A stretch of 64,000 nt of DNA from Nocardioides marmorisolisilvae. Lineage in GTDB: Bacteria; Actinomycetota; Actinomycetes; Propionibacteriales; Nocardioidaceae. The position numbers and the translations under genes are program-made. Below are positions 7,404 to 14,751 of this stretch, piece after piece (the stretch's first letter is position 1; each line of letters starts with the position of its first letter). The notes beneath the pieces are model-generated. The model ran no database searches. It was not told where the DNA came from and saw nothing but the letters and a program-made list of their open reading frames with translations. The stretch covers positions 62,001 through 126,000 of the forward strand of contig NZ_RJSG01000006.1 in NCBI RefSeq assembly GCF_003725775.1, written 5' to 3'.

Positions 7404-8153
7404 ATGAGCGCCGTGCCCGCTTCCCTCCGCCGTCGAACCTCCGTGGTCATCGGTGCCGCGCTCGTGGCCGCGGTCGCCGTGGTCCTCGTGCTGAGCACCC
7501 GGACCGACGCCATGGACTGGAGCACCGCTCACCCGGTTCCGCATGCTCAAGGACGCCTCGACGCGGGGTTCCACGCACCGGGGGTCGACGACTTCTACAG
7601 CAGCCAGGTGGTCGAGCCCGACCCGGAGACGTGGACGAAGGTCCGCCCGGCCGGCGACTACCGCGTGCTGGTGCTGGCGGCCGGCAAGGATGCCCACGCC
7701 GCGCAGAACCCGCAGGTCGCGATCCTCGTGGCTGCGGTCCAGAAGTGGGCTGGTGCTGAGGACCGGGTCAAGCTCAAGGTCCGGTACCTGCACGACCCGA
7801 ACACCTACATCCAGGGCATCGACAACGCTGCCAAGAAGGACCACGCGGACCTGATCATCACCGCCGGCAACAGCCTGGTGGACCCGGTCGCCGCGGTCTC
7901 GGCCAACTACGCGGGCGAAAAGCCGCAGCAGTTCCTGGTCGTGGGTGCCGAGGTCGCAGAACCGACCGCCAACATCGCCGCCACCGACTGGATCGGATCG
8001 GCGTACCTGGGCGAGGGCCTGGAGGAGTCGCACTTCTACCACCCCTCAGCCGTCACCGCCCCGCGCGCGTACGCCGCCCTGCGAGCCGGCGTCGCGGCCG
8101 TGCTCACCGGCTACAAGAGCGTGATCGTGCGGATCCCGGCCGACCGCTACTGA
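7404..8153 (+). CDS. Secreted/membrane-anchored BMP-like protein, function unknown
   Basis: The 249-aa protein has a basic N-terminus and a hydrophobic segment (residues about 12-32, VVIGAALVAAVAVVLVLS), so it is exported or anchored. The folded part contains YRVLVLAAGKDA, HADLIITAGNSLVDPVAAVSANY and QQFLVVGAEVAEPTANIAATDWIGSAYLGEG. This run resembles the effector-binding half of BMP/PnrA-like (TmpC) substrate-binding proteins, in which a DLVI..G....D motif is followed by a strand and a GYLAG segment. No lipobox cysteine and no ABC permease genes are present nearby, so it may be a sensor or chaperone rather than a transporter part. It is divergent from the phosphatase and abuts the hupE-like gene tail-to-tail with no spacing. 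Confidence 0.65.
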   Translation: MSAVPASLRRRTSVVIGAALVAAVAVVLVLSTRTDAMDWSTAHPVPHAQGRLDAGFHAPGVDDFYSSQVVEPDPETWTKVRPAGDYRVLVLAAGKDAHAAQNPQVAILVAAVQKWAGAEDRVKLKVRYLHDPNTYIQGIDNAAKKDHADLIITAGNSLVDPVAAVSANYAGEKPQQFLVVGAEVAEPTANIAATDWIGSAYLGEGLEESHFYHPSAVTAPRAYAALRAGVAAVLTGYKSVIVRIPADRY

Positions 8154-9365
8154 TCAGCCGGAGACCCGTTCGACGAACCAGATCAGTCCCATCACCGACA
8201 CCCCGGCGGCGATGACCCCCGTGACCCAGAGGTAGAGCGTCTGGTGGTGCCTGCGCAGCAGGGCGAGCGCCGGGAACGCCGCGATGATGATCCCGATCTG
8301 CACGGCTTCGATGCCGACGTTGAAGATCAGCAGCGACCAGAGCAGCTGCCAGGAGAACGAGCTGGTGATGCCGAGGGCGCCGGCGAAGCCGAGGCCGTGG
8401 ACCAGGCCGAAGCAGAACACGATGGAGAGCCGCAGCCACCCCGAGCGGTCCAGCCCCAGGAACACGGCATCACCGGGGTCGAGGTCGGTCGCGTGGCTGC
8501 CCTCCCGGCGCAGACGCCAGAGGTGGAATCCGGCGACTGCCGCGATCGAGAGCGCGATCGTCGGCTCCACGATGCGCGACGGCGGACTGACCACGCCCAG
8601 CGCCGCCAGGATGAAGGTGACCGAGTGCGCCAGGGTGAAGCTCGTCGCCGCCAGGACCACCTCGCGCAGCCTTCGCGAGCCGGCGATCAGCGCGATCAGG
8701 AACAGGATGTGGTCGATCCCGGTCAGCAGGTGGTTCGCGCCGAGGCGGAAGAACTCCCAGAAGCGCTGGTACCAGGTCTGCTCGGTCGAGAACGACGGGT
8801 GCGATCCGTCCAGCGCCGCCGAGCCGGTGTGTCCGTCCACCTGGTAGGTGAGGACGGTCTTGGTCTGCTTGACGTACTTCTCCGAGTCGGGGAACAGCGT
8901 CGAGCGGATGACGTGCCCGTGCTCGGTCTCACCCATCGCCGGGCAGGCGTAGTCGAAGCGGACGTTCGCGTACGGCACGTCCTGGCTCTCGTTGAGCTCC
9001 GCCGAGACGCCCTGCTCCATCGACGGCACACACGCCTTGCCGGCCGCGGTCGTCACCGTGAACCGCCGGGCGACGTACGCGGTCACCGAGTCGGTGTGCT
9101 TCTCCAGCGCCTTGACCATCGCCGGGTAGTCGCCGTCGTCCCAGGCCGGCTGGCCGTCCTGGAAGAAGCGGTCGTCGTGCTCCGCCTGCGCGACCGAGAC
9201 CAGCAGCAGGTCGTACTCGAGGCCGAGCTTGACCTGGACGTGATCCGCGCGCGGCGACGTCACGTCGGCGTAGACGACCGAGGTGAAGCCGTGCGCCTCT
9301 GCAGGGACAGCCGTGAAGCCGACGATCGCCGCCAGGGCAGCGGCCAGGAACAGAAAGCGACGCAC
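8154..9365 (-). CDS. HupE/UreJ-family membrane protein (probable metal permease)
   Basis: The 403-residue protein has a signal peptide (1-24, cleaved near AEA-HG) and an extracellular domain of about 170 residues. A membrane domain of six or seven helices follows, beginning GANHLLTGIDHILFLIALIAG and including FTLAHSVTFILAALG and GLVHGLGFAGALG. The LTGxDHxLF, LAHSxT and VHGLGFA motifs with their histidines define the HupE/UreJ family, whose studied members move nickel or cobalt. The GTG start at 9365 follows a strong GGAGGAG. The preceding leader (9366-9435) folds into three short hairpins, the last of which touches the ribosome-binding sequence. The metal ion is not predictable from this sequence. 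Confidence 0.85.
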   Translation of the reverse strand: MRRFLFLAAALAAIVGFTAVPAEAHGFTSVVYADVTSPRADHVQVKLGLEYDLLLVSVAQAEHDDRFFQDGQPAWDDGDYPAMVKALEKHTDSVTAYVARRFTVTTAAGKACVPSMEQGVSAELNESQDVPYANVRFDYACPAMGETEHGHVIRSTLFPDSEKYVKQTKTVLTYQVDGHTGSAALDGSHPSFSTEQTWYQRFWEFFRLGANHLLTGIDHILFLIALIAGSRRLREVVLAATSFTLAHSVTFILAALGVVSPPSRIVEPTIALSIAAVAGFHLWRLRREGSHATDLDPGDAVFLGLDRSGWLRLSIVFCFGLVHGLGFAGALGITSSFSWQLLWSLLIFNVGIEAVQIGIIIAAFPALALLRRHHQTLYLWVTGVIAAGVSVMGLIWFVERVSG

Positions 9366-9369
9366 AGGG

Positions 9370-9435
9370 CTCCTCCGATGGAAATCGGTGGAACCTCTCA
9401 GGCGGAGGTGGACCCGAGGGAAACTCCCCGTGTCC
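9370..9435 (-). promoter_or_regulatory. Structured 5' leader of the hupE-like gene (candidate RNA regulator)
   Basis: On the minus strand three consecutive hairpins can be drawn: GGAC...GTCC with inner GGG/CCC pairs (9435-9410), ACCTC/GAGGT (9409-9393) and CCGAT/ATCGG with a four-base loop (9388-9375). The third helix ends inside the GGAGGAG ribosome-binding sequence (9376-9370), so its folding could mask the start. No known riboswitch class was matched. Confidence 0.35.
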
Positions 9436-9502
9436 GGTCGGCGATCACGGGCGAACGATCGACGGGCTTACGACCTCGGCCGACCGGGCGTACCGTCGAT
9501 CC

Positions 9503-9691
9503 ATGAGTGAAACGACGTCAGACCACGTGGCGGTCGAGCTGACTCAGGACGAGGCGAAGCTCGTCATCGCCGCCCTCCGCCAGTTCGAGCCGCACTGGCC
9601 CTCCGACATGGACGAGCTCAACCGGGTCCAGCTCCTCGCCGGCATCCGCACGGCGATCGGGAGCATCACGGCCACGTTGAGCGCTGCCTAG
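9503..9691 (+). CDS. Small acidic hypothetical protein (62 aa)
   Basis: The ATG-initiated frame encodes a soluble, mostly alpha-helical protein: MSETTSDHVAVELTQDEAKL, VIAALRQFEPHW, then RVQLLAGIRTAIGSITATLS. GC3 bias matches neighbouring genes. There are no cysteines and no membrane segment. Its TAG stop overlaps the TAG stop of the convergent protease gene through the shared palindrome CTAG (9688-9691). I recognise no family; short proteins of this kind are common in Nocardioides-type genomes. Confidence 0.65.
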   Translation: MSETTSDHVAVELTQDEAKLVIAALRQFEPHWPSDMDELNRVQLLAGIRTAIGSITATLSAA

Positions 9692-10212
9692 TCGGTCTTC
9701 GGACTCTTCTTGGTGACGCCGCGGTTGCGGCGGCGCACCTGCTTGGGCGGGCGCCCTCCCCGGTAGCTGCTGCCCGAGTCGACGACGAAACCCTGGCGCA
9801 GCGCCTCGCGGCCGATCAGCAGCCGGAAGCCCATCGCGTCGCGCCGGGCGAGGGTCACCTCGACCGGAAAGGTCTGGTCGAGGAGTCGCAGGTTCATCGT
9901 GACGACATAACGCTGCTGCACGTGTCCCGTGCTGCTGCGGATCGTCCGCCGGTCGTGCACCGGCAGCTCGACGGTGTGGGAGTCCTCGGCCGATTCCTGC
10001 CACGGGTGGATCGAGAAGCGCACCCAGGAAACGCCGTCGCGCTCGAACTCGACGAGGTCGAAGGCGTGCAGGGCCGAGGACCGCGCCCCGGTGTCGAGCT
10101 TCGCCTTGATGTACTCGACACCGAGGTCGGGCAGCCCGACCCACTCTCGCCATCCCGCTCTGACCACGGGCCTGCTTGAATGGCTTTTCGTCCGCTTCTC
10201 GTCCGTCGCCAC
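9688..10212 (-). CDS. RimB-like retropepsin-fold zinc/ATP-dependent protease family (DUF785)
   Basis: The 174-residue protein carries the aspartyl-protease-like motif KLDTGARSSALHAF (Asp40-Thr-Gly) and a second strand motif MGFRLLIGREALRQGFVVDSG, the two ends of the retropepsin-like DUF785 fold. In Pseudomonas the homologous RimB acts with RimA and RimK in glutamation and processing of ribosomal protein S6. Here the gene is divergent from a rimK homologue 34 bp away, supporting the same partnership. The start was set at the GTG at 10212; the longer frame from 10248 would overlap the rimK start codon on the opposite strand. Confidence 0.8.
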   Translation of the reverse strand: MATDEKRTKSHSSRPVVRAGWREWVGLPDLGVEYIKAKLDTGARSSALHAFDLVEFERDGVSWVRFSIHPWQESAEDSHTVELPVHDRRTIRSSTGHVQQRYVVTMNLRLLDQTFPVEVTLARRDAMGFRLLIGREALRQGFVVDSGSSYRGGRPPKQVRRRNRGVTKKSPKTD

Positions 10213-10246
10213 GACGCCTATCCAATCAGGTCGGTGCCGAACTGCC

Positions 10247-11437
10247 ATGAAACTCGCGATCCTCTCGCGGGCCCCGCGCTCCTACAGCACCCAGCGTCTG
10301 CGCTCCGCCGCGCAGGACCGCGGGCACGAGGTCAAGGTCCTCAACACCCTCCGTTTCGCGATCGACCTCTCCTCGAACGAACCTGACCTGCAGTTCCGCG
10401 GCCGGCAGCTCTCCGACTACGACGCGGTGCTGCCCCGGATCGGCAACTCGATCACCTACTTCGGCACCGCGGTCGTCCGCCAGTTCGAGCAGATGGACGT
10501 CTACACGCCCAACACGGCCAACGGGATCACCAACTCCCGGGACAAGCTGCGCTGCTTCCAGATCCTCTCGCGGCACAACATCGACATGCCGCCGACGATG
10601 TTCGTCCAGGACCGGGCCGACGTGATCCCGGCGATCCACCAGGTCGGTGGCGCGCCGGTCGTGATCAAGCTCCTCGAGGGCACCCAGGGCATCGGCGTGA
10701 TCCTGGCTCCCGGCCTCAAGGTCGCCGAGGCGATCATCGAGACGCTGCAGTCGACCCGGCAGAACGTGCTGATCCAGAAGTTCGTCAAGGAGAGCCGGGG
10801 ACGTGACGTCCGGGCGCTCGTCGTCGGTGACCGGGTGGTTGCGGCGATGCGCCGTACTGCGAAGGGCGACGAGTTCCGGTCCAACGTGCACCGCGGCGGC
10901 TCGGTCGAGCAGGTCGAGCTGGACCCGGAGTTCGAGCGCACCGCCGTGCGCGCGTCCCAGATCATGGGCCTCAAGGTCGCGGGCGTCGACATGCTCGAGG
11001 GCGAGGACGGGCCGCTGGTCATGGAGGTAAACTCCTCGCCAGGCCTGGAGGGCATCGAGGCGGCGACCAAGCTCGACGTGGCCGGCGCGATCATCGACTA
11101 CATCGACAATCAGGTCGCCTTCCCGCAGATCGACGTCCGCGAACGGTTGTCGGTCTCCACCGGGTACGGCGTCGCCGAGCTCGTCGTGCACGGGGACGCC
11201 GACCTGGTCGGCAAGAAGCTCGGCGAGTCCGGGCTGCGCGAGCGCGACATCACCGTGCTGACGCTGCACCGCGGCACCCAGGTGATCCCGAACCCGTTCG
11301 ACCGCCACGTGCTCGAGGCCGAGGACCGGCTGCTCTGCTTCGGCAAGCTCGAGGAGATGCGTTCGATGATCCCCGAGCGTCCGAAGCGTCGTGCCCGGGT
11401 GAAGAAGCTGCCCAAGCAGCCGATCAACGAGGACTGA
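10247..11437 (+). CDS. rimK: RimK-family ATP-grasp glutamate ligase with C-terminal RCK_C-like domain
   Basis: The protein has 396 residues. The first roughly 295 form a RimK ligase: MKLAILSRAPRSYSTQRLRS at the N-terminus, VVIKLLEGTQGIGVIL as the ATP-grasp loop, and VMEVNSSPGLEGIE carrying the metal-binding acidic and Asn residues. The usual RimK stops near residue 300. Here about 85 more residues follow (VAELVVHGDADLVGKKLGES, then ITVLTLHRGTQVIPNP and a strand ending DRLLCFG), matching the TrkA-C/RCK_C fold that binds small nucleotides in potassium channels. RimK adds glutamates to the C-terminus of ribosomal protein S6 or related substrates. The extra domain suggests ligand control, which is an inference. 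Confidence 0.88.
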   Translation: MKLAILSRAPRSYSTQRLRSAAQDRGHEVKVLNTLRFAIDLSSNEPDLQFRGRQLSDYDAVLPRIGNSITYFGTAVVRQFEQMDVYTPNTANGITNSRDKLRCFQILSRHNIDMPPTMFVQDRADVIPAIHQVGGAPVVIKLLEGTQGIGVILAPGLKVAEAIIETLQSTRQNVLIQKFVKESRGRDVRALVVGDRVVAAMRRTAKGDEFRSNVHRGGSVEQVELDPEFERTAVRASQIMGLKVAGVDMLEGEDGPLVMEVNSSPGLEGIEAATKLDVAGAIIDYIDNQVAFPQIDVRERLSVSTGYGVAELVVHGDADLVGKKLGESGLRERDITVLTLHRGTQVIPNPFDRHVLEAEDRLLCFGKLEEMRSMIPERPKRRARVKKLPKQPINED

Positions 11438-12004
11438 TCAGCGGGCGCGCACCTGGTAGGTGAGCATCACGCTGCCCGTCGACGTCGGGCGTGCGCTGAC
11501 CAGCTCGAACCTGCTGATCCCGGTCGTGTTCTCGAAGAGCCTGCGGCCGCCGAACCCGACCGCCGGGGCCACGACCAGGCGCAGCTCGTCGACCAGATCG
11601 GCGGCCAGCAGCGACTGCGCGAGCTCGATGCTGCCGTGGATCCCGATGTCGCCACCCGAGCTGTCCTTGAGCTGACGGACGAAGCCCTCGACCTCGCCCT
11701 CGATGGCCTCGGCGTTGTTCCACGTGCTGGCGAGCGGCGTCGAGGTGGCGACGTACTTCTTCACCTCGTTGATGAAGTCGGCGAACGGGTTGTCATCCAC
11801 GTTCGGCCAGAACCCCGACCACTCGTCGTACATCCGACGCCCGAGCAGCACGACGTCCTGGGCCCCGATGACCTCGGCCTCGCCCTCGTCGAGCTCGGCG
11901 TCGAAGACCGGCGGGCCGGAGTCCTCCTGCGGTGAGAAGTACCGCGCGGGCTCGTCCACAGCCCCGTCCAGCGACATCAGCGTGTAGAGCACGACCTTGC
12001 GCAC
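11438..12004 (-). CDS. Dihydrofolate reductase family protein (RibD C-terminal-like)
   Basis: The 188-aa protein begins VRKVVLYTLMSLDGAVDEPA, with the MSLDG motif typical of bacterial RibD-C/DHFR-like proteins. It contains VVLLGRRMYDEWSGFWP (cofactor loop) and DIGIHGSIELAQSLLAADLVDELRL, followed by PAVGFGGRRLFE. These are the NADPH-fold signatures of this reductase family; the physiological substrate is generally unknown. The GTG at 12004 sits six bases after GAGGAGG, so it was preferred over the ATG at 12064. The stop lies directly against the rimK stop. Confidence 0.85.
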   Translation of the reverse strand: MRKVVLYTLMSLDGAVDEPARYFSPQEDSGPPVFDAELDEGEAEVIGAQDVVLLGRRMYDEWSGFWPNVDDNPFADFINEVKKYVATSTPLASTWNNAEAIEGEVEGFVRQLKDSSGGDIGIHGSIELAQSLLAADLVDELRLVVAPAVGFGGRRLFENTTGISRFELVSARPTSTGSVMLTYQVRAR

Positions 12005-12111
12005 GCAAGACCTCCTCGGTGAGACGCCCACGATGCCACGGAGTCGATGTCGAGAACGGGACAACGGCTCCGTCCTTGGTTCACGGACCCGATCTCTGGA
12101 GGATGGACGAC

Positions 12112-12552
12112 ATGACCCACATCAAGCGCTTCGACCACGTCGGCATCACGGTCACCGACCTCGACTCGGTGGCGGCGTTCTTCACCGACCTCGGCCTGCA
12201 GGTCCAGGGACGCACCTTCGTCGAGGGTGAGTTCCTCGACACCGTGACCGGCATCCTCGGCGGGCGCACCGAGATCCTGATGCTCGAGGTGCCCGGCGGC
12301 GACACCACCGTGGAGCTCTCCAGCTTCGTGAGGCCCGACGCCGAGGTCGGGACGCCCGACGCGATGGCGAACGTCCTCGGACTGCGCAGCATCGCCTTCG
12401 AGGTCGACGACCTGCCCGCGATCGTGGCCGACCTCGAGGCCAAGGGCTACGGGCTCGTCGGCGGGATGGGTGAGTACGAGAACTTCTGGCGGATGGCCTA
12501 CGTCCGAGGGCCCGAAGGCATCATCGTGGCGCTGGCCCAGCGGATCGGCTGA
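12112..12552 (+). CDS. VOC-family (glyoxalase/dioxygenase superfamily) protein
   Basis: The protein has 146 residues with paired beta-alpha-beta-beta-beta modules: RFDHVGITVTDLDSVAAFFT at the start and GLRSIAFEVDDLPAIVADLE near residue 95. His and Glu residues sit in the metal-binding strands (DHVGIT; YVRGPEGIIVALAQ). Members act as glyoxalases, epimerases, dioxygenases or resistance proteins, so the function remains open. The ATG at 12112 is nine bases after a GGAGG and was chosen over the ATG at 12103, which touches that sequence. The gene overlaps the cobK 3' end by 32 bp on the opposite strand. Confidence 0.85.
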   Translation: MTHIKRFDHVGITVTDLDSVAAFFTDLGLQVQGRTFVEGEFLDTVTGILGGRTEILMLEVPGGDTTVELSSFVRPDAEVGTPDAMANVLGLRSIAFEVDDLPAIVADLEAKGYGLVGGMGEYENFWRMAYVRGPEGIIVALAQRIG

Positions 12553-13270
12553 CCCAGGCAGCCGCGGCCTCCGGATCGCTCACCTGCTCGACCCCGTCCG
12601 GTGCCGCCGGGCGGCGCACCACGACCACCGGTACGCCGAGCTCGGTCGCCGCGCCGATCTTCGGCCAGGTCCACGTGCCACCGGAGTCCTTGGTGACGAG
12701 GACGTCGCGATCGGCGAGAAGGCCCTTCTCGCCCGCGAGGTCGTACGGTCCGCGGTCGAGCAGCAGCCGCCACGACGACGGGAGCTCGAGGTCGGGCTCG
12801 TCGACGACCCGGGCCAGCACGTCGGCGTCACGGAGCGGTTCGACGAAGCGGTGGAGCTGCTGGCGTCCGATGGTCAGCAGCGGCCGGGTGCCGAGCTTCG
12901 CGGTGACCTCCGCGGCCTGGTCGTGGTCCTCGACCCAGTGCCAGTCCGCGGCCTCGTTCGCGGCGGCCCAGCCCGGGCGCTGCAGTCGCAGCAACGGAAC
13001 CCCGGTCTGCGCACAAGCCTCGGCTGCGTTCGCCGAGATGCCCGCGGCGAACGGGTGGGTCGCGTCGACCACCGCGCTGACCCCGGTGTCCGTGAGGTGG
13101 CGCGCCAGACCCTCGGCCCCACCGAAGCCGCCGATACGAACGCGTCCTACGGGGAGACGCGGGCGAGCGACGCGACCGGCGAGTGACGACTCGACGTCGA
13201 CGCCGTCGTTCTCCAGGAGGACGGCGAGCTCGCGGGCCTCACCGGTACCGCCCAGAACGAGGACGGTCAT
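12521..13270 (-). CDS. cobK: Precorrin-6A reductase
   Basis: The 249-residue protein starts MTVLVLGGTGEARELAVLLE, the nucleotide-binding GGTGEAR signature of CobK/CbiJ. It also has VSAVVDATHPFAAGISANAAEA and VTKDSGGTWTWPKIGAATELGVPVVVVRRP, both hallmarks of the family. The enzyme reduces precorrin-6A to precorrin-6B with NADPH in corrin ring synthesis. The ATG overlaps the cobQ stop (ATGA), so it is the last gene of a SURF1-cobQ-cobK unit. No other corrin ring genes lie in the window, so the remaining pathway must be encoded elsewhere. Confidence 0.93.
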   Translation of the reverse strand: MTVLVLGGTGEARELAVLLENDGVDVESSLAGRVARPRLPVGRVRIGGFGGAEGLARHLTDTGVSAVVDATHPFAAGISANAAEACAQTGVPLLRLQRPGWAAANEAADWHWVEDHDQAAEVTAKLGTRPLLTIGRQQLHRFVEPLRDADVLARVVDEPDLELPSSWRLLLDRGPYDLAGEKGLLADRDVLVTKDSGGTWTWPKIGAATELGVPVVVVRRPAAPDGVEQVSDPEAAAAWVSRSAGPAPR

Positions 13271-14751
13271 CGGTCAGCACCCGGGGGCAGCAGGGGCAGA
13301 CCTTCCGGTGCACCGGACGTCGCCAGCTCCAGCAGTCCGTCGACGTCGAGGTGCTGGGTGACCAGATCACCGAGCAGGTCGAGCCGCGCCTCGCGCCTCT
13401 CCTCGAACGAGACCGTCGACGGCGCCCGGTCGACGCCGACCGCCGCAGCGACCTCGGCCAGGAACGCCTGCCGGAAGGCGTCGCTCTCCAGGCTGCCGTG
13501 CCACATCGTGGCGAAGACCTGACCGTTGCGCACCCCGCCGGGAAACGCGTCGCCGGTTGCGACCCGGAGGCGGCCGTGGTGGATCTCGTAACCGGACACC
13601 GGCTGGCCGAGCCCGGTGCCGCGCGGCAGGGTGAGCACCTTCTCGGCGCTGAAGACGGTGGTGGCGTCGACCAGACCGAGACCGTCCGCACCGGTGGCCG
13701 TTCCTTCGATCCCGTCCGGGTCCTCGACCCGGACACCGAGCATCTGGGCACCACCGCAGATGCCCAGCACCGGCCGACCGGCACGTGCGTGCTCGAGGAC
13801 AGCCGCATCCAGGCCGCGGGCACGCAACCAGTCCAGGTCGGCCAGCGTCGCTCGCGTCCCGGGCAGGACCACCAGGTCGGCCCCCACCAGGTCGCGCGGC
13901 GACGCGGCGAAGGAAACGTCGAGGTCTGCCTCCAACCCGAGAGCGTCGACGTCGGTGAAGTTGCTGATCCGCGGGAGCCGGACCACCGAGACCCGGAGCA
14001 CCCGATCCGCCTCGGTGCGGGACCGACGCCCCTCCAGGTCCAGTGCGTCCTCGGAGTCGAGCCACAGATCCGGGTGCCACGGCAGCACGCCGTACGTCGG
14101 ACGTCCGGTCAGCCGGGTCAGCTCCTCGATCCCCGGCCGGAGCAGCCCGAGGTCTCCACGGAACTTGTTCGCGACGAACCCGGCGATCAGCCTCTGGTCC
14201 GCAGCCTCGAGCAGCGCGACCGTGCCGAACAGCGCGGCGAACAACCCACCGCGGTCGATGTCCCCGACCACCACCGTCGGCAGGTTCGCGTGCCGGGCCA
14301 ACCCGAGGTTCACGTAGTCCCCCGCACGCAGGTTGATCTCGGTCGGGCTGCCGGCGCCCTCGGCCACGATCACGTCGTACCGGCTCGCCAAGTCGTCGTA
14401 CGCCGCGTGCGCAGCCTGCGCGAGGTGGCGACGCCCGCTCTCCCAGTCGGCCGAGGAGACGGTGCCGCCGGGCTTGCCCATCACCACCACGTGGCTGCGG
14501 GTGTCGCCGCCCGGCTTGAGGAGCACCGGGTTCATCGCCGCCTCGGGCTCGACCTTCGCGGCGCGGGCCTGGACCCACTGCGCCCTCCCGATCTCGGCGC
14601 CATCGGCGCACACCATCGAGTTGTTCGACATGTTCTGCGCCTTGTAGGGCGCGACCTTGATCCCGCGTCTCTGGAACGCGCGACACAGCCCGGTGGTCAC
14701 GATGCTCTTGCCGGCGTCCGAGGTGGTGCCGGCGATCAGCAGGCCGCTCAC
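13267..14751 (-). CDS. cobQ: Cobyric acid synthase
   Basis: CobQ amidates four carboxyl groups of adenosylcobyrinic acid a,c-diamide using glutamine. The 494-aa product has the N-terminal dethiobiotin-synthetase-like P-loop (AGTTSDAGKS, residues 7-16), the YKAQNMSNNS block, and a class I glutamine amidotransferase domain with the nucleophile in GICGGAQMLG (Cys332) and a later YEIHHG histidine motif. The GTG start at 14751 overlaps the SURF1 stop as GTGA. An upstream in-frame ATG would extend the protein through the SURF1 C-terminus and was rejected. The operon couples a late cobalamin step with a cytochrome oxidase assembly factor. Confidence 0.95.
   Translation of the reverse strand: MSGLLIAGTTSDAGKSIVTTGLCRAFQRRGIKVAPYKAQNMSNNSMVCADGAEIGRAQWVQARAAKVEPEAAMNPVLLKPGGDTRSHVVVMGKPGGTVSSADWESGRRHLAQAAHAAYDDLASRYDVIVAEGAGSPTEINLRAGDYVNLGLARHANLPTVVVGDIDRGGLFAALFGTVALLEAADQRLIAGFVANKFRGDLGLLRPGIEELTRLTGRPTYGVLPWHPDLWLDSEDALDLEGRRSRTEADRVLRVSVVRLPRISNFTDVDALGLEADLDVSFAASPRDLVGADLVVLPGTRATLADLDWLRARGLDAAVLEHARAGRPVLGICGGAQMLGVRVEDPDGIEGTATGADGLGLVDATTVFSAEKVLTLPRGTGLGQPVSGYEIHHGRLRVATGDAFPGGVRNGQVFATMWHGSLESDAFRQAFLAEVAAAVGVDRAPSTVSFEERREARLDLLGDLVTQHLDVDGLLELATSGAPEGLPLLPPGADR

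Noticed and set aside
9366-9435. TPP or cobalamin riboswitch ahead of the hupE-like gene
   Set aside because: CTGAGAGG and GGGGAG fragments recall the TPP element, but the CTGAT...GGGTAATACC-type second half is missing, and the cobalamin B12-box is absent.
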